52,407 nucleotides of DNA, taken from Bacillota bacterium. Its GTDB lineage: Bacteria; Bacillota; Sulfobacillia; Sulfobacillales; Sulfobacillaceae. The stretch is taken from assembly GCA_021797515.1 (NCBI GenBank), contig JAJZZP010000186.1:1-52407 (forward strand), in the 5' to 3' direction. Position numbers and translations under genes: made by a program. Within the stretch, counting starts at the first letter, position 1; each line of letters starts with the position of its first letter. Under the pieces are notes generated by a model that did not search any database, was not told the origin of the DNA, and saw nothing but the letters and a program-made list of their open reading frames with translations. Below are positions 41,618-49,490 of the stretch, piece after piece.

Positions 41618-42481
41618 ATGATGCAGATTGTGGTACTCGGAGGGACCGGTTATGTGGGCCGTGCGGTTCAAGAGGCGTTACTCATGCAGGGACATCAAAT
41701 CAAGGTAATAGCGCGTCATGGTCTTTGGAACCCCAACGTTCAGTTCGTTTCTGGTGATGTGCGCGACATGGATTTGATGAGTCCATTTGACGGGGCCGAT
41801 GCGATAATCAACTTGGTTGGCATTATTGAAGAGTACCCTGCGCAAAAAGTAACATTTGAATTGATGCATGTCGAGGTAGTTCGTCGTATCATCAGCGCCA
41901 TGTCGGCCGCCCATGTTTACCGGTTGGTGCATATGTCAGCACTGGGAACCAGACCCGGAGCCCGATCCCGCTATCACAAAACCAAATGGATTGCCGAAGA
42001 TTTGATTCGTCATACCTCAGGACTACAATATACGATTATTCGCCCTTCGTTGCTATTTGGCGGCGGTGCGCCGTTTTTCAAGATGCTGCAGTCACAAGCT
42101 AAGTGGCCGATTACCCCGATCCCCGGCTCCGGGAACACGGAGTTCGACCCAGTCTACCACACGGATGTGGGTCAATTTGTCGCGATGACCGCAGAATGCG
42201 ATGAGACCATTGGGGAAACCTTTGAAATTGGGGGCCCAGATCGTTTTACTTTAAATGCGCTATACCAGAAGTCGGCGGCAAGTGTGGGGAAAAATCGCAT
42301 TACGCCTTGGCATATTTCCTATCGATTCATGATGAACATGGCTAAAATCGGAGAAAACCTGCCAGGGTTTCCCGTATCCGTAGATCAACTGTTGATGTTA
42401 GGGGAAAATAACACGACCAACGATCATCGTTGGACCAAGTGGGTGACGCCGACCCGGTTAACGCCCTCGTTAATTCCGTAA
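41618..42481 (+). CDS. NAD(P)-dependent epimerase-like protein (atypical SDR)
   Basis: A 287-residue Rossmann-fold protein: VVLGGTGYVGRAVQEALLMQ near the N-terminus is the nucleotide site, and SALGTRPGARSRYHKTKWIAEDLIR holds the YxxxK-like pair in the atypical SDR5-type arrangement. The family resembles complex I NDUFA9-like and NAD-dependent epimerase proteins; its reaction is not known here. ATG 41618 (or 41621) follows GAGAGAGGGACGG, and a TACAAT at 41579-41584 could be its -10. The 3' end overlaps a convergent gene by 12 bases. Confidence 0.8.
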   Translation: MMQIVVLGGTGYVGRAVQEALLMQGHQIKVIARHGLWNPNVQFVSGDVRDMDLMSPFDGADAIINLVGIIEEYPAQKVTFELMHVEVVRRIISAMSAAHVYRLVHMSALGTRPGARSRYHKTKWIAEDLIRHTSGLQYTIIRPSLLFGGGAPFFKMLQSQAKWPITPIPGSGNTEFDPVYHTDVGQFVAMTAECDETIGETFEIGGPDRFTLNALYQKSAASVGKNRITPWHISYRFMMNMAKIGENLPGFPVSVDQLLMLGENNTTNDHRWTKWVTPTRLTPSLIP

Positions 42482-43330
42482 GGCCAGAATTTGTAACGAG
42501 GCATTGCCGACAAAAGCCCATTGAGTATTGGTGTCTAACAATGCATTAATCCCCGCGTTCCACTCGTCGGAAGTTAGTAACCCCGCATCGTAGAGCTCCG
42601 GTAACTGGTCTTGGATCCGGCGAATTTCCCATTGGAAGTCAGCGCTATCGGAATTGACCCGATAGGTCGCCGATTGCCACACGGGATTTACCCATTGTAC
42701 CTGAAAACCTGCATGCGTCAGCCAGACAGGAAGTTTCCGGCCAATCGCCCTATCTCCTCCACGTTTACGTTGTAATGTCGAAAAAGCGGTAAGGATGTGC
42801 TGCCAGGCAGGTGGTGGTTCGGGGTATTGCAGTATCAACTGTTCATCGATGTCTTCGATATAGAGGAGACCATGGGGACGAATGACGCGCCAAAGTTCTT
42901 GTAAAGCTTCCTTTGGATTGATCGTGTGCTGAAATACAAAGCGTGCGGTGACAAAGTCTTGGCTTTGTGGTCGGTATGGCAAATGTTCAATGACAGCATG
43001 AACCCACTTGATTCGGGACCCAATTTGGGGAACCGTCGCAGCCAAAATTTTGGCATAGTCCAAAATCACCTGGTCACCATCGACCCCTTCTATGGTGCAG
43101 CCAAAAGCGGCGGCCATTTCGATGGTCAGTGCTCCGAAACCGCATCCGATATCGAGTCCCCGATATGAAGAGTCGATGGGAAGTTGGGCAATTCCAGAGC
43201 GGCGTGAAGAGCCGGTGTACAGTGTCTGGAGCAAGAGCCATTGGTAATCTGAAGCAATCTCGGGATAGAGGGTTTTCATGGACAAATCGAGATGATCGGC
43301 CAATGTCACCGCCACATGCTTGCCCCCCAA
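42470..43330 (-). CDS. Class I SAM-dependent methyltransferase
   Basis: A methyltransferase of about 286 residues with LDIGCGFGALTIEMAAAFG (SAM-binding motif I), a following acidic EGVDGDQ, and the central motif HLPYRPQSQDFVTARFVFQH. It resembles UbiE/COQ5-like and small-molecule methyltransferases; the substrate is unknown. The start is not certain: TTG 43330, GTG 43315 (seven bases after a G-rich site) and ATG 43282 are all in frame. The gene runs convergent with the epimerase. Confidence 0.8.
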   Translation of the reverse strand: MGGKHVAVTLADHLDLSMKTLYPEIASDYQWLLLQTLYTGSSRRSGIAQLPIDSSYRGLDIGCGFGALTIEMAAAFGCTIEGVDGDQVILDYAKILAATVPQIGSRIKWVHAVIEHLPYRPQSQDFVTARFVFQHTINPKEALQELWRVIRPHGLLYIEDIDEQLILQYPEPPPAWQHILTAFSTLQRKRGGDRAIGRKLPVWLTHAGFQVQWVNPVWQSATYRVNSDSADFQWEIRRIQDQLPELYDAGLLTSDEWNAGINALLDTNTQWAFVGNASLQILALRN

Positions 43331-43395
43331 TTTTTGGTAACGACGCTTGCCCCACTACATCAATGGTTAGCGCCTTTTTTGGCGAATCCCCATTA

Positions 43396-43427
43396 TTGCT
43401 CCCGGTTCGCCATCATGGTAATATAAT
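43396..43427 (+). promoter_or_regulatory. Promoter of the ABC exporter leader
   Basis: TTGCTC at 43396-43401 with TAATAT at 43419-43424 (17-base spacer); an overlapping TATAAT at 43422-43427 may also serve. It faces away from the methyltransferase and leads into the leader region with the small open frame and terminator. Confidence 0.6.
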
Positions 43428-43522
43428 AGTATTAAACGGCGGTGAACGCCATATTACACAGCAATTGCGTACCTACAGATAAATTTTTCCGAACATAGAT
43501 GGAGAGAAAGGGGGAGATCAGC

Positions 43523-43585
43523 GTGCGTAAAATCTACGTGGGACACCAAACGGTTGGACACAGGCTGACTCCGCCTAGAAGTTAA
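43523..43585 (+). CDS. Possible 20-residue leader peptide
   Basis: GTG 43523 lies six bases after GGGGGAG and opens a 20-codon frame (MRKIYVGHQTVGHRLTPPRS) ending TAA at 43585. Eighteen bases later a strong terminator begins. The ribosome site, size and place are typical of an attenuating leader peptide before a resistance or export gene. The peptide shows no run of one amino acid. Its translation is not proven. Confidence 0.45.
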   Translation: MRKIYVGHQTVGHRLTPPRS

Positions 43586-43602
43586 TTCCAGGGTCAACTT
43601 GT

Positions 43603-43637
43603 GCCGACCGGAAACTATCCGGTCGGCTTTATTTTTT
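43603..43637 (+). terminator. Strong intrinsic terminator in the exporter leader
   Basis: GCCGACCGG at 43603-43611 pairs perfectly with CCGGTCGGC at 43619-43627 around a seven-base loop, followed by TTTATTTTTTG. It lies about 160 bases before the ABC ATPase, so readthrough may be regulated. Confidence 0.85.
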
Positions 43638-43796
43638 GCCGTCAAGCGAAGATCCGGGTGGTAGGGCCAAGGCGGTGCCATCTAGACGGGTGTAGCGCAA
43701 CATATTCCTGTATTTGTCTAGAGAAGTCATGTTCTGGACGCGCTTTAAGTGATTCTGATCTAAATCAATACTGATAAATTTGCAGGGAGGATCAAA

Positions 43797-44615
43797 TTGG
43801 ATACAGAGACATTCAACCAAACATCGGCTTTGGACTGTCATCACATTTGGAAGGTGTTTTCTAATACCAGCCGCAACGGGTGGCATCGAATGGTAACCAA
43901 AACGGAAGCTGTCCGCGGGATTGACCTAGAGGTTCCTCGTCACCAGATTTTGGGCATTCTCGGGCCTAATGGATCTGGCAAGTCCACATTAATTCGGATG
44001 ATGGCGACATTGTTAATTCCCGATCAGGGGACCATCTCCGTCTTTGGGATGGATGTCCTTCGCCATCGAATGGAGGTACGGCGGCTCATTAATCGGGTGT
44101 CGGTAGAGGCCAGTTTTTTTAAAAAACTGACGGCGCGGGAAAATTTGGCTTATGCGGCAGGGCTCTATGGGGTTCCTAATCTAAGAGCCCAACAGGAAGC
44201 CACCCGCATTTTAGAACGTTTGGGAATGCCCAAAACTAAGCTGGTGGTGCCACTGGAAAATTTATCGAGGGGACAGCAGCAAAAAATTGCCATTGCCCGG
44301 GCTTTGTTAACGTCGCCAACGCTTATGTTGCTAGACGAACCTACGACAGGACTGGACCCGACTTCTCGCAGGGAAGTCCAAGATTTCATATTGCAGGTCA
44401 GAGCTGAGCATGATGCGACCATCTTAATCTCGACCCATGATATGCAGGAAGCCGAACGTCTTTGTGACCGCATCGCTATCATTGACCAAGGAAAATTTGT
44501 TGCCAACGATAGCCCCACTGAGCTAATCCGGCAGTGGGGGGAGAACCATGGTTTGGAACATGCATTTTTTCGACTTACCGGCCACGATTTAGTCCACGAA
44601 CAAGAATCTTTATAG
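43797..44615 (+). CDS. ABC-2 exporter ATP-binding protein
   Basis: A 272-residue ABC ATPase of the drug/antibiotic or polysaccharide exporter type. It has Walker A GPNGSGKST, signature LSRGQQQK, Walker B LMLLDEPTTGLD and STHDMQEAERLCDRIAII with the H-loop histidine. The N-terminus (DCHHIWKVFSNTSRNGWHR) is unusual in length. It starts at TTG 43797, six bases after GGGAGG at 43785-43790. Its permease lies 87 bases downstream but is frameshifted. Confidence 0.88.
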   Translation: MDTETFNQTSALDCHHIWKVFSNTSRNGWHRMVTKTEAVRGIDLEVPRHQILGILGPNGSGKSTLIRMMATLLIPDQGTISVFGMDVLRHRMEVRRLINRVSVEASFFKKLTARENLAYAAGLYGVPNLRAQQEATRILERLGMPKTKLVVPLENLSRGQQQKIAIARALLTSPTLMLLDEPTTGLDPTSRREVQDFILQVRAEHDATILISTHDMQEAERLCDRIAIIDQGKFVANDSPTELIRQWGENHGLEHAFFRLTGHDLVHEQESL

Positions 44616-44702
44616 GGAACTTGCCTGACGGGGAATTAACAATGAGACGCGGCCACCCCTGGTTAGAGACAGGAAACCACTTTTCAAAGGGGACAAATTA
44701 TA

Positions 44703-45511
44703 ATGATTGCAGTGGAACGAGAGGCACGGGCATTAGGCTCCATTGTTCGTCGCAATTTTCATCTTATCCGCCGGTATTTAGGATGGGAAGTCGTGTTTCT
44801 TTTTTATAACATTGTCAACACCTTAACTATTGGGTTGATTGGTTTGTCGTTGCCTCCTTCGCAACGGGCCAAAACCGTGGTATATTTGGCCATCGGCGCT
44901 TTGCTGTGGAATTTTTTGTCGATCCTATTCCAAGAAATTGCCAATGCAGTGGCTTGGGAACGTTGGGAAGGCACCATCGAGTATAGCTTTATGGCCCCTA
45001 TTCATCGCCTGACTTATCTGTTTGGAGTGTGTCTTTATGGGTGTTGTATGGCTTAGTACGCACTATGATCGTGTTATTGGCAATTATGTTCTTTTTTCAT
45101 GTCTCGATCCGCAATGCAGACTGGATGGGCGCGCTGTTAGTACTCTTTGGCTCCGTTTTGCCGTTTATCGGGCTGGGCCTCATTGGTGCGGTATTGCCTT
45201 TGATTTCTACGGAACGCGGGGCTCAAGCCACCCAAATCGTCCAAGGAGTGTTGCTGTTAGTTTCTGGAGTCTATTACCCTGTCTCGGTCTTGCCGATATG
45301 GTTGCGGTGGTTCTCGTATGCCTCCCCCGCGACTTATACCTTGCAGGCCTCCAGAGCAGCTATTTTGCAGGGGCGATCTATGGGGTCAGTGGCAGGTGTC
45401 TCTCTGGAATTATTGTTGTCGGGATTTATCTTGGTACCGCTTGGCCTTTGGATCTTTACTGCAGCGGAAAGGTGGGCTATGCACCGTGGCACATTAAAAC
45501 GCAACGGCTAA
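44703..45511 (+). pseudogene. ABC-2 exporter permease, frameshifted
   Basis: Two frames together encode a typical permease of about 268 residues with six hydrophobic segments. The first (from ATG 44703) gives EREARALGSIVRRNFHLIRR and ends FGVCLYG; the second, in another frame, continues VLYGLVRTMIVLLAIM through to 45511. One added G in GGG at 45039-45041 would restore VCLYGVLYGLV. This could be a real mutation, a sequencing error or a programmed shift. The 3' end overlaps the convergent dehydrogenase by four bases. Confidence 0.8.
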
Positions 45512-46428
45512 TAACCGTCTGAGATACGCACGGCGTTTTCTAAGGCGTGGCCTTGGTAGTCATTTATCAAATTTTGCATCAACAAGGCTGAAGCCCGGTC
45601 GAAATAGTCAGGGAAGTTTCCTGCTACATGGGGGGTGACGACCACCGAGGCAAGGTTCAACAACGGATGGCCTTCGGGCAGTGGTTCCGGGGTTGTAACG
45701 TCAAGGCCGGCGCCTCCGAGACGGTGCGTGACAAGCGATTCCCACAGGGCATCTTGGTCCACCAGTTCGGCGCGAGCAATGTTGATCAAAATGGCATGAC
45801 TAGAGACCCTTGATAGAGACTCGCTGTCGATTATATGGTAGGTGCTCGGCGTCAATGGAGCGGCCAGGGTGATGACATCGGCCAGAGGCAACAACCGGGG
45901 TAAATCGGAAAAGTGAAATTGGTTAGACCCAGGATGGTTACGAACCGCCATCACCTTCATGCCAAAAGCTTGGCTTAAAACGCCAATTCTCTGTCCAATA
46001 TGTCCATACCCAATAATGAGGTGGGTCTTACCATCCAATGTTTCTAGGGAAACATGGCGCGACCGTTCTTGGGTGGGTGGGTTGGGGCGAATACGGGTTA
46101 ACGACAGCAATAACGCAATGGCGTGCTCAGCTACGGCCTTTTCCCCGAGGCCCTTCATGGTTGTCACCGTAATATGATCCGGTACCGATTCAATCAACTC
46201 ATCAATGCCTGCCGACCATGTTTGTATCCATCGTAAGCGCGGCAATAAGGGGATTAACTTTGCGGTTGGGGAGCCTCCTCCGGCTGCTAATATAGTCACC
46301 CTGGTATCCGGATTGGCTGCAAGATTTTTGGCGCTAGGGTATACCAACACTTCTAGGTCAGAGCGACAGTTTCGGATCTTGTCCTGCCATACTGTGGTAA
46401 TGGGCCCGACTATTGCGAGCAGTTCCAT
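45508..46428 (-). CDS. D-isomer-specific 2-hydroxyacid dehydrogenase
   Basis: A 306-residue NAD(P)-dependent dehydrogenase. The nucleotide site is IIGYGHIGQRIGVLSQAFG; INIARAELVDQDAL supplies the catalytic arginine, GLDVTTPEPLP the glutamate region and TPHVAGNFPDY the catalytic histidine. The substrate is uncertain; relatives include phosphoglycerate, glyoxylate and hydroxypyruvate reductases. ATG at 46428 (minus strand) follows GAGGAGGTGTTCT. A TATAAT with TG before it (46474-46466) is a likely extended -10 promoter, although its -35 is poor. Confidence 0.88.
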   Translation of the reverse strand: MELLAIVGPITTVWQDKIRNCRSDLEVLVYPSAKNLAANPDTRVTILAAGGGSPTAKLIPLLPRLRWIQTWSAGIDELIESVPDHITVTTMKGLGEKAVAEHAIALLLSLTRIRPNPPTQERSRHVSLETLDGKTHLIIGYGHIGQRIGVLSQAFGMKVMAVRNHPGSNQFHFSDLPRLLPLADVITLAAPLTPSTYHIIDSESLSRVSSHAILINIARAELVDQDALWESLVTHRLGGAGLDVTTPEPLPEGHPLLNLASVVVTPHVAGNFPDYFDRASALLMQNLINDYQGHALENAVRISDGY

Positions 46429-46465
46429 TAGAACACCTCCTCATGTCTTCGGTAACCGATGCTAT

Positions 46466-46474
46466 ATTATAGCA
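46466..46474 (-). promoter_or_regulatory. Extended -10 promoter of the hydroxyacid dehydrogenase
   Basis: On the minus strand TGCTATAAT gives a perfect -10 with an extended TG, about 40 bases before the ATG. The region 17 bases upstream has no good -35. Confidence 0.5.
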
Positions 46475-46615
46475 AACCGAGAAAGCGGGAAACTTGGCGC
46501 ATCTTACCACTACCGTTTTTCGAATCTTGCGCTAATATATTAATCACAGGTTCCCTGAAGACCCGCTAGGATGGTACGAAGAACTCGGCACTTAAAGGCT
46601 AAAGGGGGGGCTGAC

Positions 46616-47044
46616 ATGAAGAATCAACTCAAAACTGCACACTTACGCCGTTTGATTAATCAGCTTGTGGATTCCACGGTCATAACGCCGAGCTTAGCGG
46701 AGATGCTGCGCCATCATTTGGACGCTGAGTGGACACGACTGTCTCGGCCTCCTTATTCGGCAATTTACCAGGTTCATGATGACCGCGAGACCTATATTGA
46801 ACTGCGTGTGATCGACGCCTCGGCGTATCAGAACATTGTCTTTGAAAAAGGACGTGCGCTTTTAAGCATTGGCGTCAATGGAGCGCTGTTATCCCCCGAG
46901 GATGAAGCAAGCGTGAACCGTTTATTTCCTCAACACTCCTTCCGTACCTGTCCACATTGCCGGATGCGATTTGACAATTGGTTTGATTACTACGGCCATA
47001 TTCATCTGAACCATTTCCCTTTAGGGCTGGTGTCTGGACAATGA
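46616..47044 (+). CDS. Unknown protein with a C-terminal C2H2 zinc finger
   Basis: I do not recognise the 142-residue protein as a whole. Residues 1-110 are soluble and mixed alpha/beta (HLRRLINQLVDSTVITPSLA at the start). Near the end, Cys112, Cys115, His128 and His133 give C-x2-C-x12-H-x4-H, with Phe119 at the usual core position, a classical zinc-finger pattern seen rarely in bacteria. ATG 46616 follows AAAGGGGGGG; an in-frame start at 46571 would add 15 residues. It stands alone, divergent from the dehydrogenase. Confidence 0.7.
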   Translation: MKNQLKTAHLRRLINQLVDSTVITPSLAEMLRHHLDAEWTRLSRPPYSAIYQVHDDRETYIELRVIDASAYQNIVFEKGRALLSIGVNGALLSPEDEASVNRLFPQHSFRTCPHCRMRFDNWFDYYGHIHLNHFPLGLVSGQ

Positions 47045-47070
47045 TGTTTAGAGGTACCTACGTCAGTTTT

Positions 47071-47097
47071 TTAAATGGCGGGGATTTCCCGCTTAAG
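47071..47097. repeat. Hairpin after the zinc-finger gene
   Basis: GCGGG 47078-47082 and CCCGC 47088-47092 form a small hairpin flanked by TTAA on both sides. There is no T run, so it may be a weak terminator. The rest of 47098-47270 shows nothing I can identify. Confidence 0.35.
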
Positions 47098-47272
47098 TAA
47101 AGGCACTTGAATCTTACATGAATTTGAACGTCATGGTATAAGGCAGCAACGTTCGGAACGGTAAGTGTAGACGGAACGGGAAATGCAAATTTAGCAAGTT
47201 GCAGGGTTCGGTTATCGCCCTTGAAGCATGCTCTCGTTGCGATTTGGCTGCCTGTTATACAACTTGCGGGTA

Positions 47273-48419
47273 AAATTTAACGGTTTTTAAGTAATCTCCA
47301 TGGCGCACGTGTGTTCTGACTGGACATCGGTCGCCCTCTGCGATACGGTGAGGTGAAGCAATCGCTTTTAATACCGAATCCAGGGGGGATTCCCATGATT
47401 CGCCTGACCTGTACCGCAGACGAAATCCCGCCGTGACACGATGAACGATTTCACCACCCGCATCCTCGGGTCCAGATGAAGATGGAGGCGGTGTACTTAA
47501 CCGCGATGGGCTTTTCGCGTTCCGACGCGGCCAAGGCGACGGGATGCACCGAAACGACGGTGCGATCCTCCGTCAAAGCGTACCAAGCGGGCGGGATCCA
47601 GGCGCTGCAAACCTTCTGGGTGGGTGGCAGTCAGTACCAGCGATGGGGACACCCATAACTCCTCGCTGCGCGAGGAGTTTGCGCAACGACCGGTCCGCAG
47701 TGCCCGGGAAGCGGGACAACGGATCCAGGCGTTTACCGGGCTGCAAAAAAGCCGGAGTCCAGTGCGGGCGTATCTCCACCGGGTGGGATTGCAATACCGC
47801 AAAGTCGCACCCATTCCCTCCAAAGCGAATCCCGAGGTCCAGGAGACCTTTCTCACCGAGCCGCGGGAACCGATTCTCGCGGAAGCCCAAGCGGGCCTGC
47901 GCCACGTATTCTTCGTGGGCGCCCTTCTGGCTATTTGTGGTGTCTGACGCGGATTTTTGCCCACCTCGCCGGGACGCCAACGCTTTAACGTCTTAGGCGC
48001 TTTGCCTGCAATCACGGATGACACATTCACCAACACCAGCTACATCAACTCCACTTCGGTGGCCACATTGCTAGGAATGATTCATGCAAAATTTCACGAT
48101 CTTCCCCTCACCATTGTCTTGGATAACGCCGCCTATCACCACAATACCTTCGTACGGGAAAAATGCGGCCGCCCTCGGAATGACTCTGCTCTTTTTGCCC
48201 CCCTACTCGCCCAATCTCAACCTCATCGAACGTCTCGGGAAATTCGTCAAAGCGGAGTGCCTCAACTCACACTATTACGCGAAGTTCCCCGAGTTTTGCG
48301 ACGCGATCTCCACGTGTTTGTCCAACACGTCGACAGCGCATAAATCACGTCTCGATACCTTGCTGACCCTCAAGTTTCAAATTCAACGATTCAAGTCCGT
48401 CGCCTAAAACGTTAAATTT
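47273..48419 (+). mobile_element. Degenerate IS630-type insertion sequence, copy 1
   Basis: The element is bounded by inverted repeats: AAATTTAACG starting at 47273 and the matching CGTTAAATTT ending at 48419. TA precedes the left end (47271-47272); the right flank reads GA, where IS630-type insertion would leave TA. The total, about 1147 bases, is normal for the family. The transposase inside is broken. Its right flank is the remnant of an acyl-CoA dehydrogenase gene. Confidence 0.75.
47395..48407 (+). pseudogene. IS630-family transposase, disrupted
   Basis: The reading starts at ATG 47395 but meets TGA at 47434. The helix-turn-helix part follows in frame (AVYLTAMGFSRSDAAKATG). A frame change near 47630 leads to SLREEFAQRPVRSAREAG, then about 21 bases including the first catalytic Asp (MDAAHF in copy 2) are missing, with further frame changes near 47930-47960 and 48160. 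The last part keeps LLFLPPYSPNLNLIERLGKF, typical of DDE transposases. A GAATCC/GGATTC hairpin at 47376-47392 hides its ribosome site. Confidence 0.85.
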
Positions 48420-48929
48420 GAGCCGCGGGGGGATGCGCATTGGCCTTTGCTAGCGTGGCCCAGTTTGACCGAGCCTGGTGGGATCGGCTTTCTCGAAGAG
48501 TATGCTGTAGCCCACTGGCGCCGGGAAGCCCTCATCACCCCGATCTGGGAGGGCCCAAGCAACATTCAAGCGCTGGACTTTCTTGGGACGGTGCAACGCC
48601 AGCGCGCTCATGAACCGTTCTTAGAGATGATGGAACACCTTTTGCGCTACCATAACACCGATGTTGGTCGAGGTACGCTCGATTGCCTGGAGAGAACCGT
48701 GGAACGGCTTCAAAAAGCGTCGGGACGTGCGGCCCAGTGTCTGACCAAAGATGCTTTGACTACCTTGGCCGATGGAAGCCAAGTGGCTATTCTTTATGAT
48801 TTGGCGAGGATGCGGGGCGAACGGTACGCGTAGTTGGCGGACTTATATTACGCGCGATTCTTGGCTCATGAAGAATACCCTTATTGGACCGACAGCGATG
48901 AGGATGTTTTCGGAGAGATCGAATCATAA
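48420..48929 (+). pseudogene. Acyl-CoA dehydrogenase, 3' remnant
   Basis: Only the C-terminal part remains: GGIGFLEEYAVAHWRREAL then TPIWEGPSNIQALDFLGT, the conserved end of AidB-like or long-chain acyl-CoA dehydrogenases, with the flavin/substrate residues and first two-thirds missing. A TAG at 48831-48833 interrupts it; beyond, the frame continues LADLYYARFLAHEEYP to TAA at 48927. The left boundary meets the insertion element. No 5' part is seen left of the element, so a deletion as well as an insertion is likely. Confidence 0.85.
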
Positions 48930-49200
48930 AGGGTTGGAGGGGCAATTTTCAGCGACGCGGCGGGAAATTCCGGGGGAGATCCAAGAAGCGGTACCCAAAC
49001 AAAGGGCCAAGATGCTCACGTTTCACACAACGCGTGAAAACATTCGTTTGCCACCCGGTGGTGATTTCGACAAAAAGCCTACGCCCCACCACGCGTCAAC
49101 CCCCTCAAGGGAAAACCTTCTTGTGCTGTGTGGACCACGCGGAGTTTGGAGGCAGTGGTATCTTAACGGTTGGGAGGAGTTCTTCAGACCGGGAAAATCG
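48930..49200. other. Intergenic remnant before the leuA leader
   Basis: Short frames only, with no ribosome site that leads to a recognisable protein. The stretch may be further debris of the fatty-acid gene cluster, but I cannot assign it. Confidence 0.4.
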
Positions 49201-49205
49201 AGGTC

Positions 49206-49235
49206 TTGACGCCTATTACAAAAATCCCATACAAT
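49206..49235 (+). promoter_or_regulatory. leuA promoter
   Basis: TTGACG at 49206-49211 and TACAAT at 49230-49235 with an 18-base spacer, just before the T-box leader. Confidence 0.65.
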
Positions 49236-49244
49236 TGCGAATAT

Positions 49245-49470
49245 ATATTCTGTGACGATGGGGAGTCTCGTCAAGCTTTCTCTTCAGAGAGCCGTCGGTT
49301 GGTGCGTGACGGCGAGAAGGTTGAAGGGTCTCGCCCCGGAGCATCCACCCGATTCCGGCATGGAGGAAGGCGTGGACGGATAACCCGCCGTTACCGGGCA
49401 TGAGTGGCCCAATTTGGGGAAATAGAGTGGTACCACGCGACTGCGTCTCTAGCATGAGCGGCCGTTTTTT
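49245..49470 (+). promoter_or_regulatory. T-box riboswitch, leucine specifier
   Basis: The T-box leader senses uncharged tRNA and lets transcription continue into leuA. Stem I has CAGAGAGCCG, the GGTTGGTG loop and the specifier part GGGTCTCGCC, with CTC (Leu) at 49330-49332. The conserved antiterminator element AGAGTGGTACCACGCG lies at 49424-49439, and a terminator arm ends in six T at 49465-49470. The Leu specifier matches the downstream gene. Stem details were judged by eye. Confidence 0.88.
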
Positions 49471-49490
49471 ATTAGAAAGGAAGAAGGACA

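Noticed and set aside
43629-43730. Minus-strand 33-codon frame (MTSLDKYRNMLRYTRLDG...)
   Set aside because: It lacks a ribosome site and lies in the leader between the terminator and the ABC ATPase; kept only as a curiosity.
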